Assembly (NCBI RefSeq): GCF_003412455.1 | Contig: NZ_QTJU01000012.1 | Coordinates: 1-64,000 of the forward strand | DNA from: Deminuibacter soli | GTDB taxonomy: Bacteria > Bacteroidota > Bacteroidia > Chitinophagales > Chitinophagaceae | Direction: 5' to 3' | DNA length: 64,000 bases | Shown: in pieces, positions 1 through 8,277 of the stretch | Layout: every line of letters starts with the position of its first letter | How positions within the stretch are numbered: the first letter of the stretch is position 1 | Position numbers and translations under genes: made by a program | Notes under the pieces: model-generated | Told to the model about the DNA's origin: nothing | The model's database searches: none | The model's input: only the letters and a program-made list of their open reading frames with translations

Positions 1-96
1 GCCCTTCTACTAACACAATCCTGTGATCTTATAATTTTACCTCACTTAATCAAAGTCTCCGCTATATAGCGTGGTATACCGGCCAATATTGAAAAA

Positions 97-122
97 GCCG
101 CCCCAAATACTTTTGAGACGGC
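97..122 (-). terminator. Intrinsic terminator after the ElaA-like gene
   Basis: The arms at 97-107 and 112-122 form a GC-rich stem on the minus strand. Two positions are G-U wobbles only when read on the minus strand, which fixes the orientation. It is followed by five T. It lies about 10 bases past the stop at 132. Bases 1-90 hold no recognisable feature. Confidence 0.75.
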
Positions 123-131
123 CTCTTCTTG

Positions 132-578
132 TTATGCTCTTTTCATAATGATGTGGTCTATGCCATCTTCATCATACACATCGCCGGACTGTACAAACCC
201 GAATGATTCGTAGAATTTTTTTAGATACAGCTGCGCACCAATGGTGATAGGCCCTTCGCCAAACAGTTGCATACAGGCATCAATAGAAGCCTGCATCAGT
301 TCTTTACCTGCACCTGTGCCGCGTGATAAGGGATTGGAGACAACCCTGCCGATAGACATTTCGGGATAGGATATACCGGGCGGTACCAGCCTTGTATAGG
401 CAGCCAGTACAGTATCATCCCATATCATAAGGTGGTAACATTTCGGGTCTTTGTTATCCGCATCCTGGAACACACAGTTCTGTTCTACCACAAATACTTC
501 GTTGCGCAGGCGAATGATATTGTACAGCTCATGCGGCGTTAATTCATCAAAAAACTTATACACTGTTTTACGTGCCAT
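132..578 (-). CDS. ElaA-like GNAT family N-acetyltransferase
   Basis: A 148-residue protein of the GNAT fold resembling ElaA. It probably moves an acetyl group from acetyl-CoA to an amine; the substrate is unknown. Seen: the ElaA-like N-terminus (FDELTPHELYNIIRLR, then EVFVVEQNC), the segment IGRVVSNPLSRGTGAGKEL, in which R-G-T-G-A-G-K is the acetyl-CoA pyrophosphate loop, and a C-terminal FYESFGF motif typical of GNATs. The chosen ATG at 578 leaves 13 bases after the M28 peptidase stop. A longer reading from 659 would overlap that gene and adds no family sequence. It is probably co-transcribed with the peptidase and ends at the terminator at 97-122. Cytoplasmic. Confidence 0.85.
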   Translation of the reverse strand: MARKTVYKFFDELTPHELYNIIRLRNEVFVVEQNCVFQDADNKDPKCYHLMIWDDTVLAAYTRLVPPGISYPEMSIGRVVSNPLSRGTGAGKELMQASIDACMQLFGEGPITIGAQLYLKKFYESFGFVQSGDVYDEDGIDHIIMKRA

Positions 579-591
579 AACTGCTGTTTTG

Positions 592-1944
592 TTATTTCCC
601 AATACCCGGAACAACAGGCAGGCTTTCATTGCCCGCTGCAGTGACGGATTGCACTGCAAAGAAATAATTATCTTTTGAATATGGCAGGCGCATTTCTGTA
701 GCCGTTGTGAAAAATTTCTTCTGCCATACTGCGCTGGTTGTTTCGCGCAGCAATACGTAGTAGCCTTTGGGTGTGCCGGTGGCAGGCGCTTTCCAGTAAA
801 GGAATGTTGAATTGGTGAGGTTCTTAACGTCCATCTTTACTTCATCGGGGGCGCCGGCAGACGATGCGAGGTTGGCCAGGTTGCAGAGGTTGAGTGCCGT
901 GTTTTTGCGCAGGTATTCAAAATCCATGAACCTGGTAAGGTCGCCATATTCGATGCCTTTTTCCGTGCGCAGATCCTGGTGCTGGTGGTTGAAGTTTTCA
1001 TTCATTTCAGTAATGCGCACCGCGGTAAAACCATTGTCAACAAAGGGGGAGTGATCGCCGCCGCGTAAAAAACGGTCGTTGCGGTAAACCATCACAACTT
1101 CGAGATTGTCAACATAACGCTCGCCGGTTTCCTTTACATAACGGGCCAGCTGGCGGGCAGGGCCATCATTTTCGAGCCCCATCTGGCGAATGAATTTTGC
1201 TTTTTTATCCAGTTCATAAGCAGGCAGTCCTTCGCTGAAAACACGTATGCGGGTGTTTTCAATAATATTGGTTTCATTGCTGTTGTTACTGCCCATAATA
1301 TCGTTGTTGAGCATGGCCGTAACATTCCAGCCCAGCTTTTTGGCTTTGTTGGCAAGGTAGGTGCTTCCCAACAGACTTTGTTCTTCGCCGCTTACCGTAA
1401 CAAAAATAATGGTGGCCGGGAACTGCTGCCGGCTCATGATGCGTGCGCATTCCAGTACGGCTGCGCAGCCGCTGCCATCGTCATTGGCGCCGGGTGCATC
1501 GTTGGTGCGGTCCATTACATCGGTACGGCGGCTGTCGAGGTGCCCACTGATGATAAAGATGCGTGTATCGTTGGGATCGGTGCCTTTGAGCGTGGCCATT
1601 ACATTGCCCAGGTTGGTTACCGCATCTACGCGTTTGCCATCGGGCTGCAAGTTGGTGGTATCAATCACGGCAGTCAACCGTCCGCCGGCTGTTTGGGCAA
1701 ACTGGTTGAATTTGCCGAGCACCCAGTTGCGGGCTGCGCCAATACCTTTGCGTGCATCGGTGGTTGAACTTAATGTATTGCGGGTGCCGAAGGTAACAAG
1801 TGTGCTGATGTACGATTGCAGCGAATCGGCAGATACAGCCTGCACCATCCGTGCGATAGCGCTGTCGCGTTGTATGGTAGTTTGTGCCTGTGTGCTTTGC
1901 TGCAGCAACAGCAGGCCAAGCAGGGCCGGTAGCAGTTTTCTCAT
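592..1944 (-). CDS. Secreted M28 family zinc peptidase
   Basis: A 450-residue exported metallopeptidase, probably an aminopeptidase acting in the periplasm or outside the cell. The N-terminus MRKLLPALLGLLLLQQSTQAQ is a signal peptide, and the start at 1944 was chosen for it. All five expected M28 zinc ligands are visible in order: His in SGHLDSR, Asp in GANDDGSG, Glu in SGEEQ, Asp in LNNDIMG and His in GGDHSPF. The last ~85 residues look like a fibronectin III-type domain (STFLYWKAPATGTPKGYYV), common on exported Bacteroidota enzymes. It lies 87 bases after rarA and 13 bases before the acetyltransferase. Peptide specificity cannot be told from sequence. Confidence 0.9.
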   Translation of the reverse strand: MRKLLPALLGLLLLQQSTQAQTTIQRDSAIARMVQAVSADSLQSYISTLVTFGTRNTLSSTTDARKGIGAARNWVLGKFNQFAQTAGGRLTAVIDTTNLQPDGKRVDAVTNLGNVMATLKGTDPNDTRIFIISGHLDSRRTDVMDRTNDAPGANDDGSGCAAVLECARIMSRQQFPATIIFVTVSGEEQSLLGSTYLANKAKKLGWNVTAMLNNDIMGSNNSNETNIIENTRIRVFSEGLPAYELDKKAKFIRQMGLENDGPARQLARYVKETGERYVDNLEVVMVYRNDRFLRGGDHSPFVDNGFTAVRITEMNENFNHQHQDLRTEKGIEYGDLTRFMDFEYLRKNTALNLCNLANLASSAGAPDEVKMDVKNLTNSTFLYWKAPATGTPKGYYVLLRETTSAVWQKKFFTTATEMRLPYSKDNYFFAVQSVTAAGNESLPVVPGIGK

Positions 1945-2031
1945 GCGTTGTGTTTTGTAAGGGAAAGATAACCGATTCCCTGTTTGCTGAAACACGATAT
2001 CGGTTAACCGGCCAATGCTTCGGCCATTGTA

Positions 2032-3300
2032 TTAATAGTTGTATTTATTCTTCCATTTTTGTTTCAGGAAACGGCGCAGTTCTTCTTCCCTTGCATTGGC
2101 GCCCGGGTTGTAAAATGGTGTGCCACTTAATTGCTCGGGCAGGTATTCCTGCTCTGCAAAATTACCTTCAAATGAATGCGCGTATTTATATCCCTTGCCA
2201 TAGTCCATGTCTTTCATCAGGCGGGTAGGGGCATTGCGTATGTGCAGGGGTACAGGTAAATCGCCGAATTGTTTTACGGCTGCCAGCGCAGCGCCAATGG
2301 CTTCGTACGAGGCATTGCTTTTGGGTGAAGAAGCGAGGTAAGTAGCACATTGTGATAAAATAATGCGTGCTTCGGGGTAACCGATCTTGCTAACTGCGTC
2401 AAAAGTGGCGTTGGCCAGCAGCAAGGCGTTTGCGTTTGCGTTGCCCACATCTTCACTGGCAAATATTACCATGCGGCGGGCAATAAACTTTACATCTTCG
2501 CCCCCTTCAATCATGCGGGCCAGCCAGTACACGGCACCATTGGGGTCGCTGCCGCGCATGCTTTTGATGAATGCGGAAATAATATCGTAATGCTGTTCGC
2601 CCTGTTTGTCGTAAAGCGCTACGCGTTTCTGGGCTACCTGCATCACAAGGTCGTCGGTAAGGGTGACCTGGTTGTTTTTGGCAGCAGCGGTAATAACCAG
2701 TTCAAACAGGTTCAGCAGTTTGCGGGCATCTCCGCCGGATATATTGATGAGTGCAGCGGTTTCCTGCAAGTCAATCTTATATTCTTTTAATACTTCATCT
2801 TTTTGCATGGCCTGCTGCAGCAGCTGCACCAGGTCTTCGTGCGTAAGAGCTTTCAGTACATATACCTGGCTTCTGCTTAACAGGGCCGCGTTTACTTCAA
2901 ATGAAGGGTTTTCAGTGGTAGCACCGATAAGTGTAATGGTGCCCTTTTCTACTGCACCCAGCAGGGCATCCTGCTGACTTTTATTGAAGCGGTGAATTTC
3001 ATCGATAAACAGGATGGCGTGCAATTGCTGTTTAGCGGCCTCGATTACTTCGCGCACATCTTTTACGCCACTGCTGATGGCGCTGAGCTGGTAAAACGGT
3101 ACCTGCAGGGTGTGCGCAATGATATTGGCAATGGTGGTTTTGCCCACACCCGGTGGCCCCCACAGTATCATGGAAGGTATGCTGCCGTTGTCGATTGCGG
3201 TGCGCAGTATGCTGCCTTTGCCGGTGAGGTGCTGTTGCCCCACCAGTTCGTCCAGCGTAGCCGGGCGCATGCGTTCAGCGAGTGGTATTGCATGTTTCAT
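2032..3300 (-). CDS. rarA: Replication-associated recombination protein A (AAA+ ATPase)
   Basis: A 422-residue clamp-loader-like AAA+ ATPase of the RarA/MgsA/WRNIP1 family, which acts at stalled replication forks. Seen: Walker A GPPGVGKT at residues 48-55, Walker B LFIDEIHRFN, the family motif GATTENPSFEVN, and a C-terminal tetramerisation region ending in the conserved NPGANAREEELRRFL. Length and start are normal for the family. Its start is divergent from the GNAT gene at 3440, and the palindrome at 3392-3419 sits 92 bases upstream, so that regulator could also touch rarA, although I see no direct sign that it does. Confidence 0.96.
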   Translation of the reverse strand: MKHAIPLAERMRPATLDELVGQQHLTGKGSILRTAIDNGSIPSMILWGPPGVGKTTIANIIAHTLQVPFYQLSAISSGVKDVREVIEAAKQQLHAILFIDEIHRFNKSQQDALLGAVEKGTITLIGATTENPSFEVNAALLSRSQVYVLKALTHEDLVQLLQQAMQKDEVLKEYKIDLQETAALINISGGDARKLLNLFELVITAAAKNNQVTLTDDLVMQVAQKRVALYDKQGEQHYDIISAFIKSMRGSDPNGAVYWLARMIEGGEDVKFIARRMVIFASEDVGNANANALLLANATFDAVSKIGYPEARIILSQCATYLASSPKSNASYEAIGAALAAVKQFGDLPVPLHIRNAPTRLMKDMDYGKGYKYAHSFEGNFAEQEYLPEQLSGTPFYNPGANAREEELRRFLKQKWKNKYNY

Positions 3301-3391
3301 AGCAGTGGCAATGTACGCAATTTGCAGAAACTACTAAGCTATTTAGCAAAAGAGCGGCTTTCCCGGGATAAAATTTCCTGGTCAAATAAAT

Positions 3392-3419
3392 AGGTAAATA
3401 TTTACGTAAATATTTACCT
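3392..3419. promoter_or_regulatory. Perfect 28-bp palindrome, candidate MarR operator (copy 1)
   Basis: Each half site reads AGGTAAATATTTAC followed directly by its exact reverse complement. It ends 20 bases before the ATG of the GNAT gene at 3440, so a bound protein would block that promoter. The same palindrome, 27 of 28 bases identical, lies at 14629-14656 just before a MarR-family gene. MarR dimers bind palindromes of this kind, so control by that MarR protein is the natural inference. Confidence 0.8.
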
Positions 3420-3439
3420 TTATTGTTCATTAAACAGCT

Positions 3440-4135
3440 ATGACGAACGATCAGTTAATACAGCTTAATAACCCGGTATGGCACGCGCTGCAAACCGTAC
3501 ACCGGCACTTTGCTGCAGGCACAGCGCTTGCACAGCGTTACCCGGCCGATGTGGTGCCGTTTATTGCAGGCAAAAATGCTGCGCCCGGTCTGCTGCACGA
3601 GATGACCCCGCTGGTGGCAGCAGGAGAAACCGTGTACCTGGTAGGTGAGTTCCCGGCAGCAATACCCGCCATGTGGCAGCAGGGGAACAGGCTGAACTGC
3701 CTGCAAATGATTTGCCCGGTATTGATTGCCCCGCGCACGGATAGCGAAATAAATGTGTTGCAGTTGACCCCGGCCGACAAAACTGATATGCTCACCCTGA
3801 TTAACCTGGTGCAGCCCGGCTTTTTTAAAAGCCGTACCGCTGAAATGGGGAATTACTATGGCATACGGGCAAACGGCCGGCTGGTAGCTATGGCAGGGGA
3901 GCGCCTGAAAATGCAGGGCATTACAGAAGTAAGCGCGGTAGTTACGCATCCTGATTTTACGGGCAGGGGCTATGCACAGCAGCTGGTGGCGCATGTGTGT
4001 AAAAACATTCATACACAGCAGGCATTGCCTTTTTTACAGGTGCTGAGTGCCAATGCGCATGCAATACGGATTTATGAAAAGCTGGGCTTTGTAAAACACA
4101 GGGAGATTGCTTTCTGGCAGCTGATTAAATTATAA
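3440..4135 (+). CDS. GNAT family N-acetyltransferase behind a MarR-type operator
   Basis: A 231-residue two-part GNAT protein. The C-terminal ~110 residues carry the acetyl-CoA signature: VSAVVTHPDFTGRGYAQQL with the G-R-G-Y-A loop, then ANAHAIRIYEKLGF. This pattern matches FR47-like/GCN5 acetyltransferases with an N-terminal extension. The acceptor substrate is not evident. The ATG at 3440 lies 20 bases past the 28-bp palindrome, so expression is probably repressed by the MarR protein at 14663. The gene stops 2 bases before the convergent membrane-protein gene. It appears to be a single-gene unit. Confidence 0.85.
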   Translation: MTNDQLIQLNNPVWHALQTVHRHFAAGTALAQRYPADVVPFIAGKNAAPGLLHEMTPLVAAGETVYLVGEFPAAIPAMWQQGNRLNCLQMICPVLIAPRTDSEINVLQLTPADKTDMLTLINLVQPGFFKSRTAEMGNYYGIRANGRLVAMAGERLKMQGITEVSAVVTHPDFTGRGYAQQLVAHVCKNIHTQQALPFLQVLSANAHAIRIYEKLGFVKHREIAFWQLIKL

Positions 4136-4137
4136 GG

Positions 4138-4659
4138 TTATTCCGTGTCGGTGGGTGTGTCGTCGATAATAGAATCTTTGTTTTTGCGGATCAGGTAGTA
4201 TGTCCAGAAAATATGTACCAGCAATATGGTAGAAAACGAAAGCATCGTAATGACTACGTTTTCCATAAAGCGGGTGGACACTTTCACTGGCAATTGGTTT
4301 ACCGTAGTACGCAGAATATCAGGATGGGTAATAACAACAATGCAAACAAAAGTATACAGGAAGCTGTACACAATGGCAAGAAAGCTGTTTACTACCAGCC
4401 AGTCTTTTTTTCTGCGGGTAAACTGCTCTTTGCGGATGATGACAATGCTGAAAAATACGTTGGAGTACCATGCATACAATATTACACCCACCATCAGGAA
4501 AGCCATCATTGCCACCGGCGGAGAAGCAAGCGCCATAGAAATTACCGGCAATAGCGATACTGCAAGAAGTACGGCAAACAAATTCACAAAAAAAGATAAG
4601 ATACGGTATACGATCATTCCTTTCATCCGCTGCATTTTTATAACCGCCTGTAACTGCAT
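4138..4659 (-). CDS. Small four-helix membrane protein of unknown function
   Basis: A 173-residue hydrophobic protein that I do not recognise. Four membrane segments are visible, beginning around ILSFFVNLFAVLLAVSLL, PVAMMAFLMVGVILYAWY, VNSFLAIVYSFLYTFVCI and VVITMLSFSTILLVHIFW. A basic cytoplasmic loop (RKEQFTRRKKD) follows helix 2, and the tail is acidic. ATGs at 4659, 4635 and 4626 are all possible; 4626 (MKGMIVYR) would give a tidier N-terminus. It lies 65 bases after the transglutaminase-like gene on the same strand and may be the last gene of that operon, which would place it as a membrane partner. That is inference only. Confidence 0.7.
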   Translation of the reverse strand: MQLQAVIKMQRMKGMIVYRILSFFVNLFAVLLAVSLLPVISMALASPPVAMMAFLMVGVILYAWYSNVFFSIVIIRKEQFTRRKKDWLVVNSFLAIVYSFLYTFVCIVVITHPDILRTTVNQLPVKVSTRFMENVVITMLSFSTILLVHIFWTYYLIRKNKDSIIDDTPTDTE

Positions 4660-4724
4660 CACCGGTACTACCGGATAATGAATGTCACCGTGCGGTTTAT
4701 TCTTCCTGCAAGATGCGATATTTT

Positions 4725-5666
4725 CTATTGTTGTTGGGCAAAAGTTTTGTCTGCCGGCGCATCGGCCTGCTCACCGGCATGCGGGTTGAGGTGCACATTG
4801 TTGATCTCTTCAAACACCTGGCCGTCTTCATAACTCACCGACACAAATACCGACAGCTGTTGTTTTGCCGGGCCTTTAAAGGTGCCCTTTACCGGACTGC
4901 AATCGTTGAAATGCCTGCCCACGGCGAGTTTTACGTGTGTATTGGTTACCCATACATTGTTGGTGGGGTCAATGCCTGCCCAGCCATAACCAGGCAGCCA
5001 CGCTTCTACCCAGGCATGGGTAGCGCCTTCGCCGCGCATGCCGTTTTTATTGGGACATATGTAACCGCTTACATATCTGCCGGGGATGCCGAGCGTGCGC
5101 AATATTTGCAGCATCAGGTGTGCAAAGTCCTGGCAAACGCCTGCATGGTGTTGCAGTATCTCATCCACCGTAGTGTTTACATTGGTGATGCCTTTGTTGT
5201 ATTTAAAATGCTTGAAAATATATTCGCTGCAATACTCTACCGTGGCTGCAACAGATTTGCCCGGTTTGTGCAATTCCTGCACTATGGCTATAATCCCGGC
5301 TTGCCTGCTGATGTTATCGGGTGCTGCCAGTTCCAGCAGTTGCAGCTGGTTGTCGCACTCCTGGTGTAACTGTTCAAAGCTGCCATGAAAGTTGATGCGC
5401 AGCTGTGCAGGCGCTACGGTGCGTATCAGCAGCCTGTTTTCTATGATAAGCTGTGTGTGCTGCTGCAATACATTGAACACGCCATTTTTATTGCCCCAAT
5501 AGTCAATATGGGTCTGTATTTCAGGGTGCGTGGTAATATTGAGCTCGTGCAGCAGCACTTCCTGGTCAGGGCCCTGGTATGGGTAAATGCGGATATCGTT
5601 GACACTTTCTTTTACCGGCCTGTCGTATTCGTAACGCGTAATATGATGGATTTTGAAAACTGGCAT
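4725..5666 (-). CDS. Transglutaminase-like cysteine protein of the alpha-E/ATP-grasp cluster
   Basis: A 313-residue protein with the bacterial transglutaminase N-terminal beta domain (FKIHHITRYEYDRPV) followed by a transglutaminase-like core. The papain-like triad is present: Cys178 in GVCQDFAHLM, His217 in GATHAWVEAW and Asp233 in GIDPTNN. Such enzymes can cut or form amide bonds. The gene starts 9 bases after the alpha-E gene, so translation is probably coupled. Genes of this type are known to cluster with circularly permuted ATP-grasp and alpha-E proteins in predicted amide-ligase pathways. Here it is the third member of that set. No signal peptide is visible, so it acts in the cytoplasm. 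The actual substrate is unknown. Confidence 0.9.
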   Translation of the reverse strand: MPVFKIHHITRYEYDRPVKESVNDIRIYPYQGPDQEVLLHELNITTHPEIQTHIDYWGNKNGVFNVLQQHTQLIIENRLLIRTVAPAQLRINFHGSFEQLHQECDNQLQLLELAAPDNISRQAGIIAIVQELHKPGKSVAATVEYCSEYIFKHFKYNKGITNVNTTVDEILQHHAGVCQDFAHLMLQILRTLGIPGRYVSGYICPNKNGMRGEGATHAWVEAWLPGYGWAGIDPTNNVWVTNTHVKLAVGRHFNDCSPVKGTFKGPAKQQLSVFVSVSYEDGQVFEEINNVHLNPHAGEQADAPADKTFAQQQ

Positions 5667-5675
5667 TGCATGAAT

Positions 5676-6617
5676 TTAAGAATAGGAAAAAAAATGCTGG
5701 CCAAGCAGCTGGCCAAAGGTGGACAGGTCGGTTTGCAGTTCGGCAAGAAACGGCCGCAGGGTTTGGTTGTTCAGTGTATCAAAATCAAGGTACTGCACTT
5801 TGCTGAATAAACGGCCGAAGTTGCTGCAAAGCCTTATGTGGTCTGCATTCTGGTTATCCGTAGGGATGTCTTTCAGGTGCTTTTCTATCCTGTTAAGGGA
5901 ATAGATAACCGAGCGGGTAAAATCGCGGTTAATGAGTACCTGTTGCAATACGTTTTTGTTGTAATGAACAGAGCGGTAACTTTTGAGATGCAGTTCGTAA
6001 CCCGAAAGCGACAGCAGCAGGTAGCGCCATTGCATAATATCTTGCGCATCGTCCATGCGGTAACCAATACGGCCGAATTGTTTGTCTGTAAGCAAAATGG
6101 TTTCGAGGCTGCGTTCCAGGTACTTGCCAATGTTCATAAAGCTCCAGCCTGTACCACGCGCCATGGTGATATCTGTAATGCCGTTGTACATTACGCAGTG
6201 GCGGCTTAAAAGGCCCAGCACATCCATGGCCTGGTGTGCATTGAGCCGGTTATTTAATGCAGGGTGATTTACTACATGGTATAGCTGGTTTACTTCTTCC
6301 CACATTTCTTTGGTGATGTGATCCTGCACCCCGCGTGCGTTTTCACGGGCTTTACTGATGAGTATCCTGAGTGAATTGTGATTGCCAGTATCTGTGATCA
6401 GTTTCTGCAATGCGCCCTGTGTATCGTTTTCCAGCGCGCTTATTTCAGCTTCATTGCCCGGTACATAGGTTTCGAGCAGCGGGCGCCAGTTAAGCGGGCC
6501 GTTAACGCCTTTGTCGAGCGATAGGGTAAAATGGGTAGAAGTAGTGCGCAGCAATCCGTCTGCGCGTTCCATGTAACGGTTTAACCAGAATAAGGCGTCG
6601 GCTATGCGGCTAAGCAT
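5676..6617 (-). CDS. Alpha-E domain protein (DUF403 type)
   Basis: A 313-residue all-helical protein of the alpha-E family. The hallmark N-terminus MLSRIADALFWLNRYMERAD is present, and a second copy of the E-R helix motif is seen in NIGKYLERSLETI. The family has no assigned reaction. It is consistently encoded between a circularly permuted ATP-grasp ligase and a transglutaminase-like protein, and is thought to assist that pathway. Here it lies 60 bases after the ligase gene and 9 bases before the transglutaminase gene, the standard order. Length is typical. Cytoplasmic, with no membrane segments or signal peptide. Confidence 0.92.
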   Translation of the reverse strand: MLSRIADALFWLNRYMERADGLLRTTSTHFTLSLDKGVNGPLNWRPLLETYVPGNEAEISALENDTQGALQKLITDTGNHNSLRILISKARENARGVQDHITKEMWEEVNQLYHVVNHPALNNRLNAHQAMDVLGLLSRHCVMYNGITDITMARGTGWSFMNIGKYLERSLETILLTDKQFGRIGYRMDDAQDIMQWRYLLLSLSGYELHLKSYRSVHYNKNVLQQVLINRDFTRSVIYSLNRIEKHLKDIPTDNQNADHIRLCSNFGRLFSKVQYLDFDTLNNQTLRPFLAELQTDLSTFGQLLGQHFFSYS

Positions 6618-6677
6618 TGGCTGATATTTTTAACGATGTTGAGTAGTTGTTGCAAAAGATAAAATGTGCCGGGAGTT

Positions 6678-8126
6678 TTATTCATCAATAATCCAGGTGT
6701 CTTTGCTGCCGCCGCCCTGCGATGAGTTTACCACCAGCGAGCCTTCCCGCAGTGCCACACGCGTTAGTCCGCCGGGTACAATTTTAATCCCATTGGGGCC
6801 GCACAATGCATAGGGCCGCAAATCAACATGCCTTGGCTGAAAACGGCCGTCTATCAAACAGGGCACGGTAGACAATTTGATAATGGGCTGTGCAATAAAA
6901 TTGCGCGGCTCCTGTTCAATGGTCTTGCGTGCTGCTTCCCATTCGGCTTCCTGCACGGTATTGCCCATAATCATACCATAACCTCCGCTCTGGTTGGTTC
7001 GTTTTACCACCATGCTGCTGATGTTGTTAAATACATACTCCCTTGCTGCGGGATCGCTCAGCTGATAGGTGGGTACATTGGCCAGTATCGGTTCTTCATT
7101 CAGGTAATAACGGATCATATCAGGTACATAGGCATACACAGCCTTATCGTCTGCCACACCATTGCCCACTGCGTTTACAATGGCAACATTGCCCCTGCGG
7201 TAAGCGCTGAGCAAACCAGGTACGCCCAGCACACTATCGGCCTTAAAGGCCAGCGGGTCAAGAAATTCATCGTCTATCCTGCGGTAAATTACGTGTACCT
7301 GTGCCAGCCCGTTGGTTGTTTTCATAAACACTTTGTGGTTGTTGATCACCAGGTCACGGCCTTCTACCAGGGGAATGCCCATTTGCCTGGCCAGGAAGGT
7401 ATGTTCATAATAAGCGGAGTTAAACACACCTGGTGTGAGCAATACCACGGTGGGATTGGCGAGTTGGGTTGGTGACAACTGCAGCAGTATTTCGTGCAGC
7501 AGCAGCGGGTAATTGTGTACCAGCCGCACCTGGTTGGCAGAAAGCATATCCGGGAAAATACGCTTGGTTACTTCGCGGTTTTCAAGCATATAACTTACGC
7601 CCGACGGGGTGCGCAGGTTATCTTCCAGTATATAAAAGCGGCCGTCTTCACCACGTATCAGGTCTATGCCGGATATGTGCACATAAATATCGTAGGGTAC
7701 CTGTATGCCGAACACTTCGCGGGTATAATGCGGGCACGAGGCAATGAGTGCAGCAGGTATAATGCCGTCGTGAATAATCTGCTGGGTGTTGTAAATGTCT
7801 TTTAAAAACAGGTTCAGCGCTTTCAGGCGTTGCTGTATGCCTTTTTCAACGGTGTCCCATTCGCGGCCGGTGATAATACGGGGAATAATGTCGAATGGGA
7901 AAATACGTTCAATACCTGCGTTGTCGCTGTATACGGTGAAAGTGATGCCCTGGTTCATAAACAGCTCACCGGCCAGCATTTCTTTTTGCTGAATAGTGGG
8001 CATATCCATGTGTCGGAGTGCGGTAAATACTTTCTGGTAATGGTCGCGTATGCCTGCATCACATTTCATTTCATCCCAGATGCCGGGAGCGCTGGCATAT
8101 TGCTGCAGCAAATCGGAAATACTCAT
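6678..8126 (-). CDS. Circularly permuted ATP-grasp ligase (DUF404/DUF407 type)
   Basis: A 482-residue protein of the circularly permuted ATP-grasp family, a predicted ATP-dependent carboxylate-amine (peptide) ligase. Recognisable blocks, in order: TPSGVSYMLENREV, VVLLTPGVFNSAYYEHTFLA, VIYRRIDDEFLDPLAF, VNAVGNGVADDKAVYAY, VVKRTNQSGGYGM, RHVDLRPYAL and VNSSQGGGSKDTWI. The true start is the ATG at 8126; a TTG two codons upstream has no support. It heads the operon with the alpha-E and transglutaminase-like genes. A strong terminator-like hairpin with nine T ends only 23 bases before this ATG, so attenuation is possible. The peptide or metabolite it makes is not defined. Confidence 0.92.
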   Translation of the reverse strand: MSISDLLQQYASAPGIWDEMKCDAGIRDHYQKVFTALRHMDMPTIQQKEMLAGELFMNQGITFTVYSDNAGIERIFPFDIIPRIITGREWDTVEKGIQQRLKALNLFLKDIYNTQQIIHDGIIPAALIASCPHYTREVFGIQVPYDIYVHISGIDLIRGEDGRFYILEDNLRTPSGVSYMLENREVTKRIFPDMLSANQVRLVHNYPLLLHEILLQLSPTQLANPTVVLLTPGVFNSAYYEHTFLARQMGIPLVEGRDLVINNHKVFMKTTNGLAQVHVIYRRIDDEFLDPLAFKADSVLGVPGLLSAYRRGNVAIVNAVGNGVADDKAVYAYVPDMIRYYLNEEPILANVPTYQLSDPAAREYVFNNISSMVVKRTNQSGGYGMIMGNTVQEAEWEAARKTIEQEPRNFIAQPIIKLSTVPCLIDGRFQPRHVDLRPYALCGPNGIKIVPGGLTRVALREGSLVVNSSQGGGSKDTWIIDE

Positions 8127-8149
8127 GGGCAATCAGTTCGGTACAGTTT

Positions 8150-8192
8150 AAAAAAAAAGCAGCCGCAGGGATACCCGTATCCCGGCAGCTGC
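8150..8192 (-). terminator. Terminator-like hairpin directly before the ATP-grasp gene
   Basis: On the minus strand the 15-base arms (8192-8178 and 8173-8159, two mismatches) close a CGGG tetraloop and are followed by nine T (8158-8150). It looks like an intrinsic terminator, yet lies after the aspS terminator and 23 bases before the ATP-grasp ATG. It is either a second aspS terminator or an attenuator in the ligase operon leader. Confidence 0.75.
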
Positions 8193-8252
8193 AATTCGAA
8201 GTGAAAGTAATTTAGGCAATAACCATCAAACCATCAAGCAATTGAACAATAA

Positions 8253-8276
8253 AAAAGCGGCCCGCAGGCCGCTTTT
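8253..8276 (-). terminator. Intrinsic terminator of aspS
   Basis: GCGGCC arms (8257-8262 and 8267-8272) with a four-base loop, followed on the minus strand by six T. It begins two bases after the aspS TAG stop at 8278-8280. Confidence 0.9.
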
Positions 8277-8277
8277 G

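Noticed and set aside
1361-1960. Long open frames antisense to real genes (also at 4713-5369, 6828-7475, 8734-9219 and 24313-24960)
   Set aside because: They lie fully opposite genes with clear motifs, encode no recognisable domains and have unusual composition; they are coding shadows.
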